A DNA stretch of 64,000 nt from Kineococcus xinjiangensis (GCF_002934625.1 NZ_PTJD01000007.1:205198-269197); one strand, 5' to 3'; counted from the stretch's first letter, positions 8,241 through 17,966 are shown. The notes: generated from the letters alone by a model not told the origin. Numbers and translations: made by a program.

Positions 8241-9344
8241 ATGGCTGGCGGCAACGGACAGCGGCGCGCGACGCTGGCGAGCGTCGCGCGACTGGCCGGG
8301 GTGTCCGTGCCGACCGTGTCGAAGGTCCTCAACGACCGCGACGACGTCGCCGAGGAGACCCGGGAGCGGGTGCGCCGCGCCCTGACGGAGAGCGGCTACG
8401 CCGCGCAGCGGCGCACGCAGCCCCCCGGCCCGCCCGTCGTCGACCTGGTCGTGGAGGGGCTGACCAACCGCTACACCGTGGAGGTCCTCGGCGGGATCAT
8501 CGACGGCGCCGCCGACCTCGGCGTGGAGGTGGTGCTCTCCAGCGTCTCCCCGGCCCGCTTCCGCGAGGCCGACCACGGCCAGTGGGCCGAGCGCCTCGCC
8601 GCCGCCGGGCGCCGCGGTCTCGTCCTCGTCTCCTCCGAGGTGCAGGAGGCGCAGGTCCGGCAGTTCTCCCGCCGCAACCTGCCCGTCGTCGTCGTCGACC
8701 CCCTCAGCCCGCCCGTGCCCTCGATCGTCAGCGTCGGCTCCACCAACTGGGCCGGGGGCAAGGCGGCCACCGAGCACCTCATCGGCCTGGGGCACCGCCG
8801 CATCGCCCACGTCGGCGGCCCCGTCGGCGCCGAGTGCAGCCAGGCCCGCCTGCACGGCTACCTCGCCGCCCACATGAGCGCCGGACTGCCCGCCGACCAG
8901 GACCTGGTCCTCGCCGGCGACTTCGTCCACGCCACCGGCGTGGCCGGGCTGGAACGGCTCCTGCAGCTGCCCTCACCGCCCACGGCCGTCTTCTGCGGCA
9001 ACGACGTCATCGCCCTCGGCGTCCTCGACGAGGCCCGCCGCCGGGGCCTGCGCGTGCCCGCCGACCTCAGCGTCGTCGGCTTCGACGGCACCGACCTCAC
9101 CGAGCACGCCCACCCCCGGCTGACGTCCGTGGCGCAGCCGCTGCGCGAGATGGGCCTGACCGCCCTGCGGGCCGTGGTCCGCCTCGCCGAGGGGGAGGAC
9201 CTGGAGTCGCACTACGTGGAGCTGGCCACCCAGCTCGTCGTCCGCGACTCCACCGCCCCGCCGCAGGCCCCCGCCGCCCCACCGGCCGCCGCTGCCCCTG
9301 CCGCGCGCCGCGCCCGCCCCGCGCCTGCGACAGGGCGCCGGTAG
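8241..9344 (+). CDS. LacI-family transcriptional regulator
   Basis: A 367-residue repressor. The N-terminal helix-turn-helix and hinge helix (about residues 9-57, with the segment [19 protein letters not shown]) precede a periplasmic-binding-protein-like sugar sensor domain (about 65-340). The C-terminal 25 residues are an Ala/Pro/Arg-rich tail. ATG at 8241 is well placed after AGGAGG. It is divergent from the sugar operon and probably releases the two palindromes when the imported sugar or its product binds. Only 10 bases separate its stop from prcB, so read-through transcription into the proteasome genes is possible. Confidence 0.93.
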   Translation: MAGGNGQRRATLASVARLAGVSVPTVSKVLNDRDDVAEETRERVRRALTESGYAAQRRTQPPGPPVVDLVVEGLTNRYTVEVLGGIIDGAADLGVEVVLSSVSPARFREADHGQWAERLAAAGRRGLVLVSSEVQEAQVRQFSRRNLPVVVVDPLSPPVPSIVSVGSTNWAGGKAATEHLIGLGHRRIAHVGGPVGAECSQARLHGYLAAHMSAGLPADQDLVLAGDFVHATGVAGLERLLQLPSPPTAVFCGNDVIALGVLDEARRRGLRVPADLSVVGFDGTDLTEHAHPRLTSVAQPLREMGLTALRAVVRLAEGEDLESHYVELATQLVVRDSTAPPQAPAAPPAAAAPAARRARPAPATGRR

Positions 9345-9347
9345 GGT
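9342..9347 (+). promoter_or_regulatory. Leaderless-type -10 box before prcB
   Basis: TAGGGT lies 7 bases before the prcB GTG. Its first three bases are the lacI stop codon. There is no good Shine-Dalgarno sequence in the 10-base gap, so prcB may have its own leaderless promoter. No convincing -35 was found. Confidence 0.4.
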
Positions 9348-9354
9348 CGCGAAC

Positions 9355-10248
9355 GTGACCTCCGACCCCAGCGGACGGCTCCCGGCGGCCTATCTGGTGC
9401 CGGGTTCCTCGTCCTTCTCCGAGTTCGTGCGCGAGCACGCCCCCGACCTGCTGCCCGCCCGCCGCCTCGCCGGCGCCCCGGCGCCCGCACCGGCCGGCGC
9501 GGGCGAGCGGGCCCCCCACGGCACGACGATCGTGGCCGCCACCTTCGACGGCGGAGACGGCGGCGGGGGAGTCGTGATGGCCGGCGACCGCCGCGCCACC
9601 GCCGGCAACCTCATCGCCCAGCGCGACATCGAGAAGGTCTTCCAGGCCGACGAGCACTCCTGCGTCGGCATCGCCGGCACCGCCGGGCTCGCCATCGAGA
9701 TGGTGCGCCTCTTCCAGGTCGAGCTGGAGCACTACGAGAAGATCGAGGGCGCCCTGCTGTCCTTCGAGGGCAAGGCCAACAGGCTCTCCACGATGATCCG
9801 CGGCAACCTCGGCCTCGCCATGCAGGGCCTGGCGGTCGTGCCGCTGTTCGCCGGCATGGACCTGGCGCTGGGCCGCGGGCGCATCTTCAGCTACGACGTC
9901 ACCGGCGGGCGCTACGAGGAGCTGCACCACCACAGCGTCGGCTCCGGCTCCGTCTTCGCCCGCGGGGCGCTGAAGAAGCTGTGGCGCCCCGGCCTCGACG
10001 CCGACGGCGCCGTCCGCGTCGCCGTCGAGGCACTGTGGGACGCCGCCGACGACGACTCCGCCACCGGCGGGCCCGACCTGGTCCGCCGCATCTGGCCCGT
10101 GGTGGCCGTCGTCACCGCCGAGGGGTTCCGCCGCGTCGGCGAGGAGGAGCTGGAAGCCGTGGTCACCGACGTCGTCGCCCGCCGCCACGGCGACCCGGGC
10201 GGCTCCCGGGCCCTCCTGCGCGCGCAGGACGGGGGTGAGTCCGCATGA
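9355..10248 (+). CDS. prcB: Proteasome beta subunit (catalytic)
   Basis: A 297-residue precursor of the 20S core protease subunit. A 56-residue propeptide ends in His-Gly and is followed by TTIVAATF, so Thr57 should become the N-terminal nucleophile after self-processing. The partner motifs VMAGDRRAT and RDIEKVF supply the conserved Asp and Lys. The beta rings form the chamber that degrades pupylated proteins. The gene overlaps prcA by the usual ATGA. It is separated from pup by the sugar cluster, unlike the common pup-prcB-prcA order. Confidence 0.97.
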   Translation: MTSDPSGRLPAAYLVPGSSSFSEFVREHAPDLLPARRLAGAPAPAPAGAGERAPHGTTIVAATFDGGDGGGGVVMAGDRRATAGNLIAQRDIEKVFQADEHSCVGIAGTAGLAIEMVRLFQVELEHYEKIEGALLSFEGKANRLSTMIRGNLGLAMQGLAVVPLFAGMDLALGRGRIFSYDVTGGRYEELHHHSVGSGSVFARGALKKLWRPGLDADGAVRVAVEALWDAADDDSATGGPDLVRRIWPVVAVVTAEGFRRVGEEELEAVVTDVVARRHGDPGGSRALLRAQDGGESA

Positions 10249-10964
10249 GCACGCCCTTCTACGTCTCGCCCGAGCAGTTGATGAAGGACAAGGCGGACTA
10301 CGCCCGCAAGGGCATCGCCCGCGGCCGCGCCGTCGTCGTCCTCGCCTACGCCGGAGGCATCGTCTTCGCCTCGGAGAACCCCTCCCGCGCACTGCACAAG
10401 ATCTCCGAGATCTACGACCGCGTCGCCTTCGCCGCCGTTGGCAAGTACAACGAGTTCGAGAACCTGCGCGTGGGCGGGGTCCGCTACGCCGACCTGCGCG
10501 GCTACTCCTACGACCGCAGCGACGTCACCGCCCGCGGCCTGGCCAACGTCTACGCCCAGACCCTCGGCACCATCTTCACCACCGAGTCCAAGCCGTACGA
10601 GGTCGAGCTGGTCGTCGCCGAGGTCGGGGCCACCCCGGCCGCGGACCAGATCTACCGCCTCACCTACGACGGCTCCGTCGCCGACGAGCACGGCTTCGTC
10701 GCCATGGGCGGCTCCGCCGAGCAGATCGGCGCCAAGCTCGGCGAGCGCTGGAGCGAGGGTCTGGACCTCGGCGCCGCCCTGCGCCTGGCCGTGGAGGCCC
10801 TGGGCTCCGACGCGGCCGCGGAGGCCGCGGGCGGCGGCCCCCGCGCCATCGGCCCCGAGCAGCTGGAGGTCGCGATCCTCGACCGCACCCGGACCCGGCG
10901 CACGTTCCGCCGCCTCACCGGGCCGGTGCTCGCCGCGGCGCTGTCCGCCCCCACGGGCGGCTGA
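10245..10964 (+). CDS. prcA: Proteasome alpha subunit
   Basis: A 239-residue structural subunit of the 20S core. The N-terminal segment [20 protein letters not shown] is the gate-forming alpha-type start, and the body has the proteasome fold without a catalytic Thr. Alpha rings cap the beta rings and dock the ATPase Mpa/ARC, which is not in this window. The ATG overlaps the prcB stop, so the two subunits are translationally coupled. Confidence 0.97.
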   Translation: MSTPFYVSPEQLMKDKADYARKGIARGRAVVVLAYAGGIVFASENPSRALHKISEIYDRVAFAAVGKYNEFENLRVGGVRYADLRGYSYDRSDVTARGLANVYAQTLGTIFTTESKPYEVELVVAEVGATPAADQIYRLTYDGSVADEHGFVAMGGSAEQIGAKLGERWSEGLDLGAALRLAVEALGSDAAAEAAGGGPRAIGPEQLEVAILDRTRTRRTFRRLTGPVLAAALSAPTGG

Positions 10965-11050
10965 GCCGAGCGCACGGGCCCGCCCGCGCCCCCGTCACCA
11001 CCACGGCCCCGGTCCGGCGCTTCACAGCGCCGAACCGGGGCACTCGTGCC

Positions 11051-11056
11051 TATGGT
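11051..11056 (+). promoter_or_regulatory. Leaderless-type -10 box before pafA
   Basis: TATGGT lies exactly 6 bases before the pafA ATG, so the transcript may begin at the start codon. The following GGGG could instead act as a very close ribosome site. Confidence 0.45.
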
Positions 11057-11062
11057 GGGGAC

Positions 11063-12424
11063 ATGGACCGCCGGATCTTCGGCCTCGAAACGGAGTTCGG
11101 CGTCACGTGCGCCTTCGAGGGCCAGCGCAAGCTGTCCCCCGACGAGGTCGCCCGCTACCTGTTCCGCAAGGTCGTCTCCTGGGGCCGCTCCAGCAACGTC
11201 TTCCTCAAGAACGGCGCCCGCCTCTACCTCGACGTCGGCTCCCACCCGGAGTACGCCACGCCCGAGTGCGACGACGTCCGCCAGCTCGTCGTCCACGACC
11301 GCGCGGGAGAGCGGACCCTGGAGGGGCTGCTCACCGACGCCGAACGGCGCCTGCACGAGGAGGGCATCCGCGGCGAGGTCTACCTCTTCAAGAACAACAC
11401 CGACTCGGCGGGCAACTCCTACGGCTGCCACGAGAACTACCTCGTCTCCCGCCACGGGGAGTTCTCCCGCCTCTCCGACGCCCTCATCCCCTTCCTGGTC
11501 ACCCGCCAGCTCGTCGTGGGCGCGGGCAAGGTCGTGCAGACCCCGCGAGGCGCGGCGTACTCCCTCTCGCAGCGGGCCGACCACATCTGGGAGGGCATCT
11601 CCTCGGCCACCACCCGCAGCCGTCCCATCATCAACACCCGCGACGAACCGCACGCCGACGCCGAGCGCTACCGCCGCCTGCACGTCATCGTCGGCGACTC
11701 CAACATGTCGGAGACGACGACGCTGCTGAAGGTGGGCGCCACCGACCTGGTGCTGCGCCTCATCGAGACCGGCGCCGCCCTGCGCGACATGACGCTGGAG
11801 AACCCCATCCGGGCCATCCGCGAGATCAGCCACGACACCACCGGCCGCCGCCCCCTCAAGCTCGCCAACGGCCGCGAGGCCTCCGCCCTGGAGATCCAGG
11901 AGGAGTACCTCACCTGCGCCAAGGCCTTCGTCGAGGGCCAGGGCCTCCAGACGCCCACCGTCAAGCGGGTGCTCGACCTGTGGGAGCGGGCGCTGCTGGC
12001 CGTGCGCAGCCAGGACCTCTCACTGGTGGAGCGAGAGGTGGACTGGGTCATCAAGAAGCGCCTCCTGGAGCGCTACATGGCCAAGCACGACCTCACCCTC
12101 AGCTCCCCGCGCATCGCGCGCCTCGACCTGGCCTACCACGACATCCACCGCAAGCGCGGCCTGCACTACCTGCTCACCGCCCGCGGCCTCGCCGAGCGCG
12201 TCTGCCACGACCTGGAGGTCTTCGAGGCCACCGCCGTGCCGCCGCAGACGACCCGGGCCAAGCTGCGCGGGGACTTCGTGCGCGCCGCGCAGGCCAAGCA
12301 CCGCGACTTCACCGTCGACTGGGTGCACCTCAAGCTCAACGACCAGGCGCAGCGCACCGTGCTGTGCAAGGACCCCTTCCGCTCCGTCGACGAGCGCGTG
12401 GAACGGCTCATCGAGAGCATGTGA
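11063..12424 (+). CDS. pafA: Pup-protein ligase PafA
   Basis: A 453-residue enzyme related to carboxylate-amine ligases. It phosphorylates the C-terminal Glu of Pup with ATP and transfers it to a lysine of the target protein. The opening [10 protein letters not shown] carries the magnesium-binding Glu9, and [11 protein letters not shown] carries the conserved catalytic Asp57; both match positions known in characterised PafA. Length and composition are normal. The ATG at 11063 matches the family start. It lies 98 bases after prcA and seems to have its own promoter. Confidence 0.97.
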   Translation: MDRRIFGLETEFGVTCAFEGQRKLSPDEVARYLFRKVVSWGRSSNVFLKNGARLYLDVGSHPEYATPECDDVRQLVVHDRAGERTLEGLLTDAERRLHEEGIRGEVYLFKNNTDSAGNSYGCHENYLVSRHGEFSRLSDALIPFLVTRQLVVGAGKVVQTPRGAAYSLSQRADHIWEGISSATTRSRPIINTRDEPHADAERYRRLHVIVGDSNMSETTTLLKVGATDLVLRLIETGAALRDMTLENPIRAIREISHDTTGRRPLKLANGREASALEIQEEYLTCAKAFVEGQGLQTPTVKRVLDLWERALLAVRSQDLSLVEREVDWVIKKRLLERYMAKHDLTLSSPRIARLDLAYHDIHRKRGLHYLLTARGLAERVCHDLEVFEATAVPPQTTRAKLRGDFVRAAQAKHRDFTVDWVHLKLNDQAQRTVLCKDPFRSVDERVERLIESM

Positions 12425-12551
12425 GGCCCGCGCCCAGGTTCCTCCCAGGTGCCGTGGCTAGGCTGGCCCGGATCGAGGGCCGACGTCGCTCCGGCGCCGC
12501 GAGGCCCTGCCAGCCGACCTCCTGACTGCCGAACCCCTGCGAGGACCTTTC

Positions 12552-13559
12552 GTGCGCCGCCTCACCGCCCTGCCCATCGCCGTCGTGCTCGCGCTCGCCG
12601 GGTGCGCCTCGCAGCCGGAGTCGACGCCGGCGCCCAGCGAGTCCAGCCCCCCCAGTCCGACCAGCCCTGCGGAGCAGACCCCCGAGCCGCAGGTGACCCC
12701 CGCCGCCGAGGACCCCTCGCTCGGTGTGGAGGTCACGGGCGCCCCCGACGCCAAGCCCGAGGTGAAGATCACCACGCCGCTGTCGGTCGAGGACTCCGTC
12801 CGCAAGATCGTCACCAAGGGCGAGGGGGAGCCCGTCGACCTCGGCGACAACGTCGTCCTGAACTTCAGCCTGTACAACGGCCGCGACGGCGCCGAGCTGG
12901 ACAGCACCTACGGTGCCGCCCCGCAGACCTTCCCCATCACCGAGGGCCTCCTGCGCGGCGTGGCCAGCGGCCTGCTCGGCGCCCACGTCGGCGACCGCCT
13001 CGCCATCGCCATCGCCCCCGACGAGGGCTTCGGCGAGCGCGCGACCAGCAACTACCCCGGCCTCAACCCGGACGACACCATGGTCCTCGTCGCCGACCTG
13101 CAGCGCGCCTACACGCCGCTGCAGCAGGCCGAGGGCGAGGCCGTGCCCGCCAAGCCGGGCCTGCCCACCGTCGAGACCGACGACGAGGGCAAGGTCACGG
13201 GCATCACCGTGCCCGAGGACGCCAAGACGCCGCCCACCGAGCTCGTCGTGCAGCCCCTCATCCAGGGGTCCGGCCCGAAGGTGGAGGCCGGGCAGCGCAT
13301 CACCGTGCACTACACCGGCGTGCGCCTGGAGGACGGGGAGAAGTTCGACTCCTCCTGGGACAAGGGCCAGCCGTTCCCGACGGTCATCGGCCAGGGCCAG
13401 GTCATCGCCGGCTGGGACCAGGGCCTCGTCGGGCAGAACGTCGGCAGCCGCGTGCTGCTGGTGATCCCCCAGGAACTCGCCTACGCCGACGCCAAGCCCG
13501 GCGACGCCCAGCCCTCCGGCCCGCTCGTCTTCGTCGTCGACATCCTCGACGCCCAGTGA
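12552..13559 (+). CDS. FKBP-type peptidyl-prolyl isomerase lipoprotein, two FKBP domains
   Basis: A 335-residue exported lipoprotein. The signal peptide ends in the lipobox LAGC (Cys18), followed by a Ser/Pro/Glu-rich linker. Two FKBP domains follow, at about 85-185 and 235-335. The second has the better kept active-site segments (VHYTGVRLEDGEKFDSSW, VIAGWDQGL); the first is more divergent and may be mainly structural. It should assist folding of extracytoplasmic proteins. The GTG start follows GAGGA. A strong terminator hairpin separates it from the next FKBP gene. Confidence 0.93.
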   Translation: MRRLTALPIAVVLALAGCASQPESTPAPSESSPPSPTSPAEQTPEPQVTPAAEDPSLGVEVTGAPDAKPEVKITTPLSVEDSVRKIVTKGEGEPVDLGDNVVLNFSLYNGRDGAELDSTYGAAPQTFPITEGLLRGVASGLLGAHVGDRLAIAIAPDEGFGERATSNYPGLNPDDTMVLVADLQRAYTPLQQAEGEAVPAKPGLPTVETDDEGKVTGITVPEDAKTPPTELVVQPLIQGSGPKVEAGQRITVHYTGVRLEDGEKFDSSWDKGQPFPTVIGQGQVIAGWDQGLVGQNVGSRVLLVIPQELAYADAKPGDAQPSGPLVFVVDILDAQ

Positions 13560-13565
13560 CCGAGC

Positions 13566-13602
13566 CGCCGGGGCCCGCCGCACCCCGCGGCGGGCCCCGG
13601 CG
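13566..13602 (+). terminator. Hairpin terminator after the FKBP lipoprotein gene
   Basis: Perfect 16-bp inverted repeat (13566-13581 with 13587-13602) and a 5-base loop, starting 7 bases after the stop codon. There is no T-tract, as is common in actinobacteria. Confidence 0.75.
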
Positions 13603-13654
13603 CGCCGTCCGCCCCGACCCTGACCCCGCACCACCGCACCCCCTGAGGAGAGCC

Positions 13655-14032
13655 GTGCCCGAGCTCAGCAAGCCCGAGGTCGACTTCCCCGTCGGCCAGC
13701 CGCCCGCCGACCTGGAGATCACCGACATCACCGTCGGCGACGGCCCGGAGGCGGTGCCCGGCAGCACCGTCACCACCCACTACGTCGGCGTGGCCTTCTC
13801 CACCGGCGAGGAGTTCGACGCCTCCTGGAACCGCGGCGAGCCGCTGGAGTTCCCCCTCGGCCGCGGCATGGTCATCGCCGGCTGGGACCGGGGCATCGCC
13901 GGCATGCGCGTCGGCGGCCGCCGCCGCCTCGTCATCCCCGCGGAGCTGGCCTACGGCGAGCGCGGCGCCGGTTCCGTCATCAAGCCCGGTGAGACGCTGA
14001 TCTTCGTCGTCGACCTCGTCGGCGTGCGCTGA
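13655..14032 (+). CDS. Small FKBP-type peptidyl-prolyl cis-trans isomerase
   Basis: A 125-residue, single-domain cytoplasmic FKBP. The full set of family segments is present: THYVGVAFSTGEEFDASW, GMVIAGWDRGIAGM and IPAELAYGERGAG. It catalyses cis-trans isomerisation at proline. The GTG start follows GAGGAG. It has no signal peptide, in contrast with the neighbouring lipoprotein of the same family. Confidence 0.94.
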   Translation: MPELSKPEVDFPVGQPPADLEITDITVGDGPEAVPGSTVTTHYVGVAFSTGEEFDASWNRGEPLEFPLGRGMVIAGWDRGIAGMRVGGRRRLVIPAELAYGERGAGSVIKPGETLIFVVDLVGVR

Positions 14033-14051
14033 CAGCACCGCAGCCCGCACC

Positions 14052-14114
14052 CGGGGCGGGGACGTCGAGCGCGCAGGGCACGCCGGTGCCCCGCCGCCCG
14101 ACGTCCCCGCCCCG
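14052..14114. terminator. Bidirectional hairpin terminator between convergent genes
   Basis: Perfect 16-bp arms at 14052-14067 and 14099-14114 flank a 31-base, GC-rich loop. It lies between the converging FKBP gene and the DUF3866-like gene and could end transcription from both sides. Confidence 0.65.
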
Positions 14115-14130
14115 CGGTGCTCCCGGCGCC

Positions 14131-15279
14131 TCAGTCGAGCAGCTCCGCCGCGTGCCGGCCCGCCGCCGCGGCCGCCAGGAACGCCGCCCGGTCACCGGCC
14201 AGGTCGCGGCCCATCGTCGACAGACGCACCGGGCAGCCCGCCAGCGCCTCGTCCAGTCCCGCGCCCCGCACCGCCACCAGCCGGTGCGGCTGCACCCGCG
14301 GCCCCGACGGCGCGCACAGGGCCGCCGCCTGCGCCCGCACCCCGTCCCAGAAGGCGCCCGCCTCGTCCGGCACCACCACGTCCACCGGGGCCAGCGCCAC
14401 CCGCCCCACGCTCGTCGCCGAGTGGTGCGACACCCCCCGGTGGCGCCCCCGGGCATCGGCCTGCGACACCCGCAGCGCCGCCACCGCCCGTCCCCGCAGC
14501 ACCGACGCGGCGTTGAGCGCCTCGCCCACCGCCACCCCCGAGAAGCCCCAGCGCGTGCCCGTGCCCAGGTTCCCCGGGCCCTGCGCCACCACCGCGACGT
14601 CCGCCCCGGCCACCAGCCGCGCCGCCAGCAGGCCCGAGTGCACGCTCACCGCCTCCAGGTCCCCGCCGAAGGCCTGCCCGGCCGTGACGCACGCCGCCAG
14701 CCAGCCCGCCTCCCGCAGCCCCGCCACCGCCCGGGAGAACGCCGCCGGCAGCGCCCCCCCGTCCGTCATGACGTAGGCCACCCGCGCGCCCGGGCGACGC
14801 TCCAGCAGCCCCGCCAGCACCGCCGGCACCGCCGAGTGCAGGTCCGCCACCACCACCGGCATCCCGCCGAGGTCGTCGGCTTCCCGCAGCAGCCCGTGGT
14901 GGGGCGACTCCTGCTCGTCGGCCCCCAGCACCATCGCCTGCAGCGGCGTGTAGCGCGCCTTCACCAGGTGCCCCGGTCCGCGCGGTGCCTCCGCGGGCAG
15001 CCGCTCCGGCAGGGCCACCACCAGGGCGTAGCCGCCGGTGCCCAGGCCGCGCTCCAGCGCCGCGGTGTTGAGCAGCACCCGGTCCCCGACGGCCGGCTCA
15101 CCCACGAGGCCGGGATGGGCCAGCGCCCGCACCTGGGCCCCCGCGGGCAGCCCGCCCGCGCCCTCCGCCGCCTCCGGACCGGGCGCGGCGCCGCGGGCGT
15201 CGAGCTCCACCCGGCACTCCTGCGCCCCCGGCCACGCACGGCCCAGCTCCAGCACCCGCCCCGATCGCCAGCGCACCAC
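14131..15279 (-). CDS. DUF3866-like protein of unknown function
   Basis: A 382-residue protein resembling the actinobacterial DUF3866 family, often encoded near pafB/pafC. Visible segments include a beta-rich N-terminal part, the motif LVKARYTPLQAMVLGADEQE, MPVVVADLHSAVPAV and AYVMTDGGALPAAFS, and a Gly-rich AQGPGNLGTGTRWGF. The function is not known. The repeated acidic and Gly-rich patches could bind a nucleotide, but this is a guess. Start: the first of two tandem GTG codons, preceded by a TAGGGT box at 6 bases. Divergent from pafB. Confidence 0.75.
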   Translation of the reverse strand: MVRWRSGRVLELGRAWPGAQECRVELDARGAAPGPEAAEGAGGLPAGAQVRALAHPGLVGEPAVGDRVLLNTAALERGLGTGGYALVVALPERLPAEAPRGPGHLVKARYTPLQAMVLGADEQESPHHGLLREADDLGGMPVVVADLHSAVPAVLAGLLERRPGARVAYVMTDGGALPAAFSRAVAGLREAGWLAACVTAGQAFGGDLEAVSVHSGLLAARLVAGADVAVVAQGPGNLGTGTRWGFSGVAVGEALNAASVLRGRAVAALRVSQADARGRHRGVSHHSATSVGRVALAPVDVVVPDEAGAFWDGVRAQAAALCAPSGPRVQPHRLVAVRGAGLDEALAGCPVRLSTMGRDLAGDRAAFLAAAAAGRHAAELLD

Positions 15280-15285
15280 GGGACG

Positions 15286-15291
15286 ACCCTA
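15286..15291 (-). promoter_or_regulatory. Leaderless-type -10 box before the DUF3866-like gene
   Basis: On the minus strand TAGGGT is followed by exactly 6 bases and then GTG at 15279. No Shine-Dalgarno sequence fits in that space. Confidence 0.5.
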
Positions 15292-15347
15292 GGGGCTGCC
15301 CGGCCCGCCCTGGCGGCGGCGCCCGGCTCCGGTAGCGTTCCGCAACG

Positions 15348-16379
15348 ATGGTCAACCCCAACGCCAGCCGGCGCACCGAGCGGCTGCTGAACCTCGTCAT
15401 CGCCCTGTCCGCCACCCGCCGGTGGCTGACCAAGGAGCAGATCCGGCGTGCCGTGCCCCAGTACGACGACTGCGCCACCACCGTCGCCTTCGAGCGGATG
15501 TTCGAGCGCGACAAGGAGGACCTGCGCGAGCTCGGCATCCCGCTGTCCACCGGCGGGGAGGACGTCCTGTTCGGCGATGAGCAGGGCTACCGCATCGACC
15601 GCGACGCCTACGCCCTGCCCGACATCGCCTTCACCCCCGGTGAGCTCGCCGTGCTGTCCCTGGCCAGCCGCGTCTGGCAGCAGGCCAGCCTCGCCGGTCC
15701 CGCCACCCGCGCCCTGGTGAAGCTGCGCAGCCTGGGCGTGGAGGCCGACGAGTCCTCCCTCGTCGGCCTGGAGCCGCGGGTGCGCACCAGCGAACCGGCG
15801 TTCGAGCCGCTCTACGCCGCGGCCCGCGACCGCGCCCCCGTCACCTTCGAGTACCGCCGTGCCGACGGTGAGCCCGCCCAGCGCGCCGTGGAGCCGTGGG
15901 CCATCGTCAGCTGGCACGGGCGCTGGTACCTGGTCGGCCACGACCGCGACCGGGGAGCCAGCCGCGTGTTCCGGCTCTCCCGCATCCAGGGGGCGGTGCG
16001 CCGCATCGGCAAGCCCGGCTCCTACGAGGTCCCCGCGGACCTGGACCCGCGCTCGGTCGTCGGCGCCACCGTGCGCGAGCGCGCGCCGCAGGCCGCGGTG
16101 CTGCGGGTGCGCTCGGGCGCGGGCCTGGCGCTGCGGCGGCGGGCGCGCAGCGTCGAGGCGGCCGACCTGGGCGGTTTCGACGAGGTCGTCCTCGACGTGT
16201 CCGACGTGGAGGCGGCCGCCGACGAGATCGCGGGCTTCGGCGCCGACGTGGTGGTGCTGGAGCCGGAGGACCTGCGCGCGGCGGTGCTGCGCCGGCTGCG
16301 CGGGGCACTGGCGGCCAACGGGGGCGGTTCGGGCGTGCCGGGTGCCGGCGCGGCGGCGGTACAGGGGGGTGCGGCGTGA
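15348..16379 (+). CDS. pafB: WYL-domain transcriptional regulator PafB
   Basis: A 343-residue regulator. An N-terminal winged helix-turn-helix (about 10-95, RRTERLLNLVIALSATRRWL) precedes a WYL domain that contains IVSWHGRWYLVGHDRDRGASRVF-type sequence around residues 183-210. PafB and PafC form the PafBC complex, which activates DNA-damage genes independently of LexA in mycobacteria. PafB here overlaps pafC by 4 bases (GTGA). A TAGCGT box lies 9 bases before the ATG. Confidence 0.92.
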   Translation: MVNPNASRRTERLLNLVIALSATRRWLTKEQIRRAVPQYDDCATTVAFERMFERDKEDLRELGIPLSTGGEDVLFGDEQGYRIDRDAYALPDIAFTPGELAVLSLASRVWQQASLAGPATRALVKLRSLGVEADESSLVGLEPRVRTSEPAFEPLYAAARDRAPVTFEYRRADGEPAQRAVEPWAIVSWHGRWYLVGHDRDRGASRVFRLSRIQGAVRRIGKPGSYEVPADLDPRSVVGATVRERAPQAAVLRVRSGAGLALRRRARSVEAADLGGFDEVVLDVSDVEAAADEIAGFGADVVVLEPEDLRAAVLRRLRGALAANGGGSGVPGAGAAAVQGGAA

Positions 16380-17368
16380 GCGGACGGGCGTCGACGGAGC
16401 GGCTGTCGAGGCTGCTGGCCATGGTGCCGTACCTGCTGCGCCATCCCGGCCTGCCGCTGGCCGAGGCCGCCGCCCACTTCGAGATCGGCGAGGACGAGCT
16501 GGTCCGCGACCTGGAGCTGCTCTTCGTCTGCGGCACCCCCGGCCACCTCCCCGACGACCTCATCGAGGCGGAGTGGGAGTCCGGCAAGGTCTACATCGGC
16601 AACGCGGAGGCCATCGACCGGCCGTTGCGGCTGGCGGTGGACGAGGCGGTGGCGCTGCTGGTGGGGCTGCGCACCCTCGCGGAGGTCCCCGGCCTGCACG
16701 ACCGCGACGCCCTGGACGGGGCGCTGGCGAAGCTGTCGGCGGCCGCCGGTGACGCCGCGCGGGCCGCGCAGTCGCTGGCGGTGGACGTGCGCGTCGACGA
16801 CACCGACCCCGGCGCGGCCGAGCAGATCCTGGCCACCTGCCGCGCGGCGCTGCGCGAGCACCGGCGGCTGCGCCTGCGCTACCTGGTGCCCTCCCGAGAC
16901 GAGAGCACCGAGCGCGAGGTGGACCCGATGCGGCTGCTCACCGTCTCCGGCCGCTGGTACCTGGAGGGGTGGTGCCACCGCAGCGAGGGCGTCCGGCTGT
17001 TCCGGCTCGACCGCATCGAGGCGGCCGAGGTGCTCGACGCGGACGGCACCCCGCCTGCGCAGGCGGTCTCGCGGGACCTGGCCGAGGACCTGTTCCGGCC
17101 GAGCCCGGACGACGTCGTGGTGACCCTGGACCTGGCCCGTCAGGCGCGCTGGGTGGTGGAGTACTACCCCACGGAGTCGGTGGAGCCGGCGCCGCCGGGG
17201 GAGTGGGCTCCGGCGGAGCTGCGGGTGCGCCTGCGGGCCGCGGACACGCGCTGGGTGCGGCGCCTGCTGCTGCGTTTGGGCGACGGTGCACGCGTGGTGG
17301 ACCCCCCTGGGCTCGCCGAGTCGGTGAAGGACGCAGCACACGCCGCTCTTGTCGCGTACGGTGGTTGA
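16376..17368 (+). CDS. pafC: WYL-domain transcriptional regulator PafC
   Basis: A 330-residue paralogue of PafB with the same winged helix plus WYL layout (RLSRLLAMVPYLLRHPGLPL at the start; SGRWYLEGWCHRSEGVRLFR in the WYL domain). It would form the heterodimeric PafBC activator. The GTG start overlaps the PafB stop, which sets equimolar translation. The WYL domain is thought to sense single-stranded DNA or a related damage signal; that comes from studies in other species. Confidence 0.92.
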   Translation: MSGRASTERLSRLLAMVPYLLRHPGLPLAEAAAHFEIGEDELVRDLELLFVCGTPGHLPDDLIEAEWESGKVYIGNAEAIDRPLRLAVDEAVALLVGLRTLAEVPGLHDRDALDGALAKLSAAAGDAARAAQSLAVDVRVDDTDPGAAEQILATCRAALREHRRLRLRYLVPSRDESTEREVDPMRLLTVSGRWYLEGWCHRSEGVRLFRLDRIEAAEVLDADGTPPAQAVSRDLAEDLFRPSPDDVVVTLDLARQARWVVEYYPTESVEPAPPGEWAPAELRVRLRAADTRWVRRLLLRLGDGARVVDPPGLAESVKDAAHAALVAYGG

Positions 17369-17485
17369 ACGGGCACCGTGAGTAGTCCACTAGGGGGCGC
17401 ATTCAAGGGATCCGCCCCTGCTGCCGACAACTGGTGTGTCGGGCAGCAGGACCGCCGCCCAAGAGGACTGAGAGGTGCAACTCCC

Positions 17486-17824
17486 ATGACGACCATCAAG
17501 GCTTCGTGCCCGTGCTGCGGTGACGTCGAGCTGACCCCCAAGCAGGTCCGGCTCGTGGTCTGCACTGTGAAGTCCCGCTCCTTCTACGCCTTCAACTGCC
17601 CCACCTGCAAGGACGAGGTCCGCAAGCCGGCCGGCGAGGACGTCGTCGCCCTGCTGGTCTCCGGCGGCGTGCCCGTCGAGCGCTGGGTCATCCCGACCGA
17701 GGCGCTGGAGGAGCACACCGGCCCCACCATCTCCTGGGACGACGTCCTCGACTTCGCTCTCGTCCTGGACTCCGTGGACGACCTGGCCGGCATCGCCGGC
17801 GACCGTCCGCGCCGCATGGCCTGA
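17486..17824 (+). CDS. Small zinc-ribbon protein of unknown function
   Basis: A 112-residue protein with two cysteine pairs, SCPCCG (about 7-12) and NCPTCK (about 37-42), that should bind one zinc ion. The remainder is helical and acidic with no recognised enzyme motif. ATG at 17486 follows AGAGG. It lies alone between pafC and tatA with terminators downstream. A role in nucleic-acid or protein binding is possible; no function is assigned. Confidence 0.75.
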   Translation: MTTIKASCPCCGDVELTPKQVRLVVCTVKSRSFYAFNCPTCKDEVRKPAGEDVVALLVSGGVPVERWVIPTEALEEHTGPTISWDDVLDFALVLDSVDDLAGIAGDRPRRMA

Positions 17825-17837
17825 CGGCCACCCCCGG

Positions 17838-17890
17838 TCCGGGACCACCGCGCGGCCAGCCGCCGCCGGCTCCGGGACCACCGCGCGGCC
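17838..17890. repeat. 20-bp direct repeat, two copies
   Basis: The 20-mer starting TCCGGGACCACCGCG occurs at 17838-17857 and again at 17871-17890 with 13 bases between the copies. It lies in the gap between the zinc-ribbon gene and tatA. Its meaning is unclear. Confidence 0.7.
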
Positions 17891-17929
17891 CGATGGTCCG
17901 CGCCACCTGAGACACCGCTCGTCCGTGGA

Positions 17930-17966
17930 GGGCGCCGGCGGGGAGGTCCTGCTCCCGCCGGCGCCC
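17930..17966 (+). terminator. Hairpin terminator upstream of tatA
   Basis: Perfect 13-bp arms (17930-17942 with 17954-17966) around an 11-base loop, followed by TTCG. It probably ends transcripts of the zinc-ribbon gene. Confidence 0.65.
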
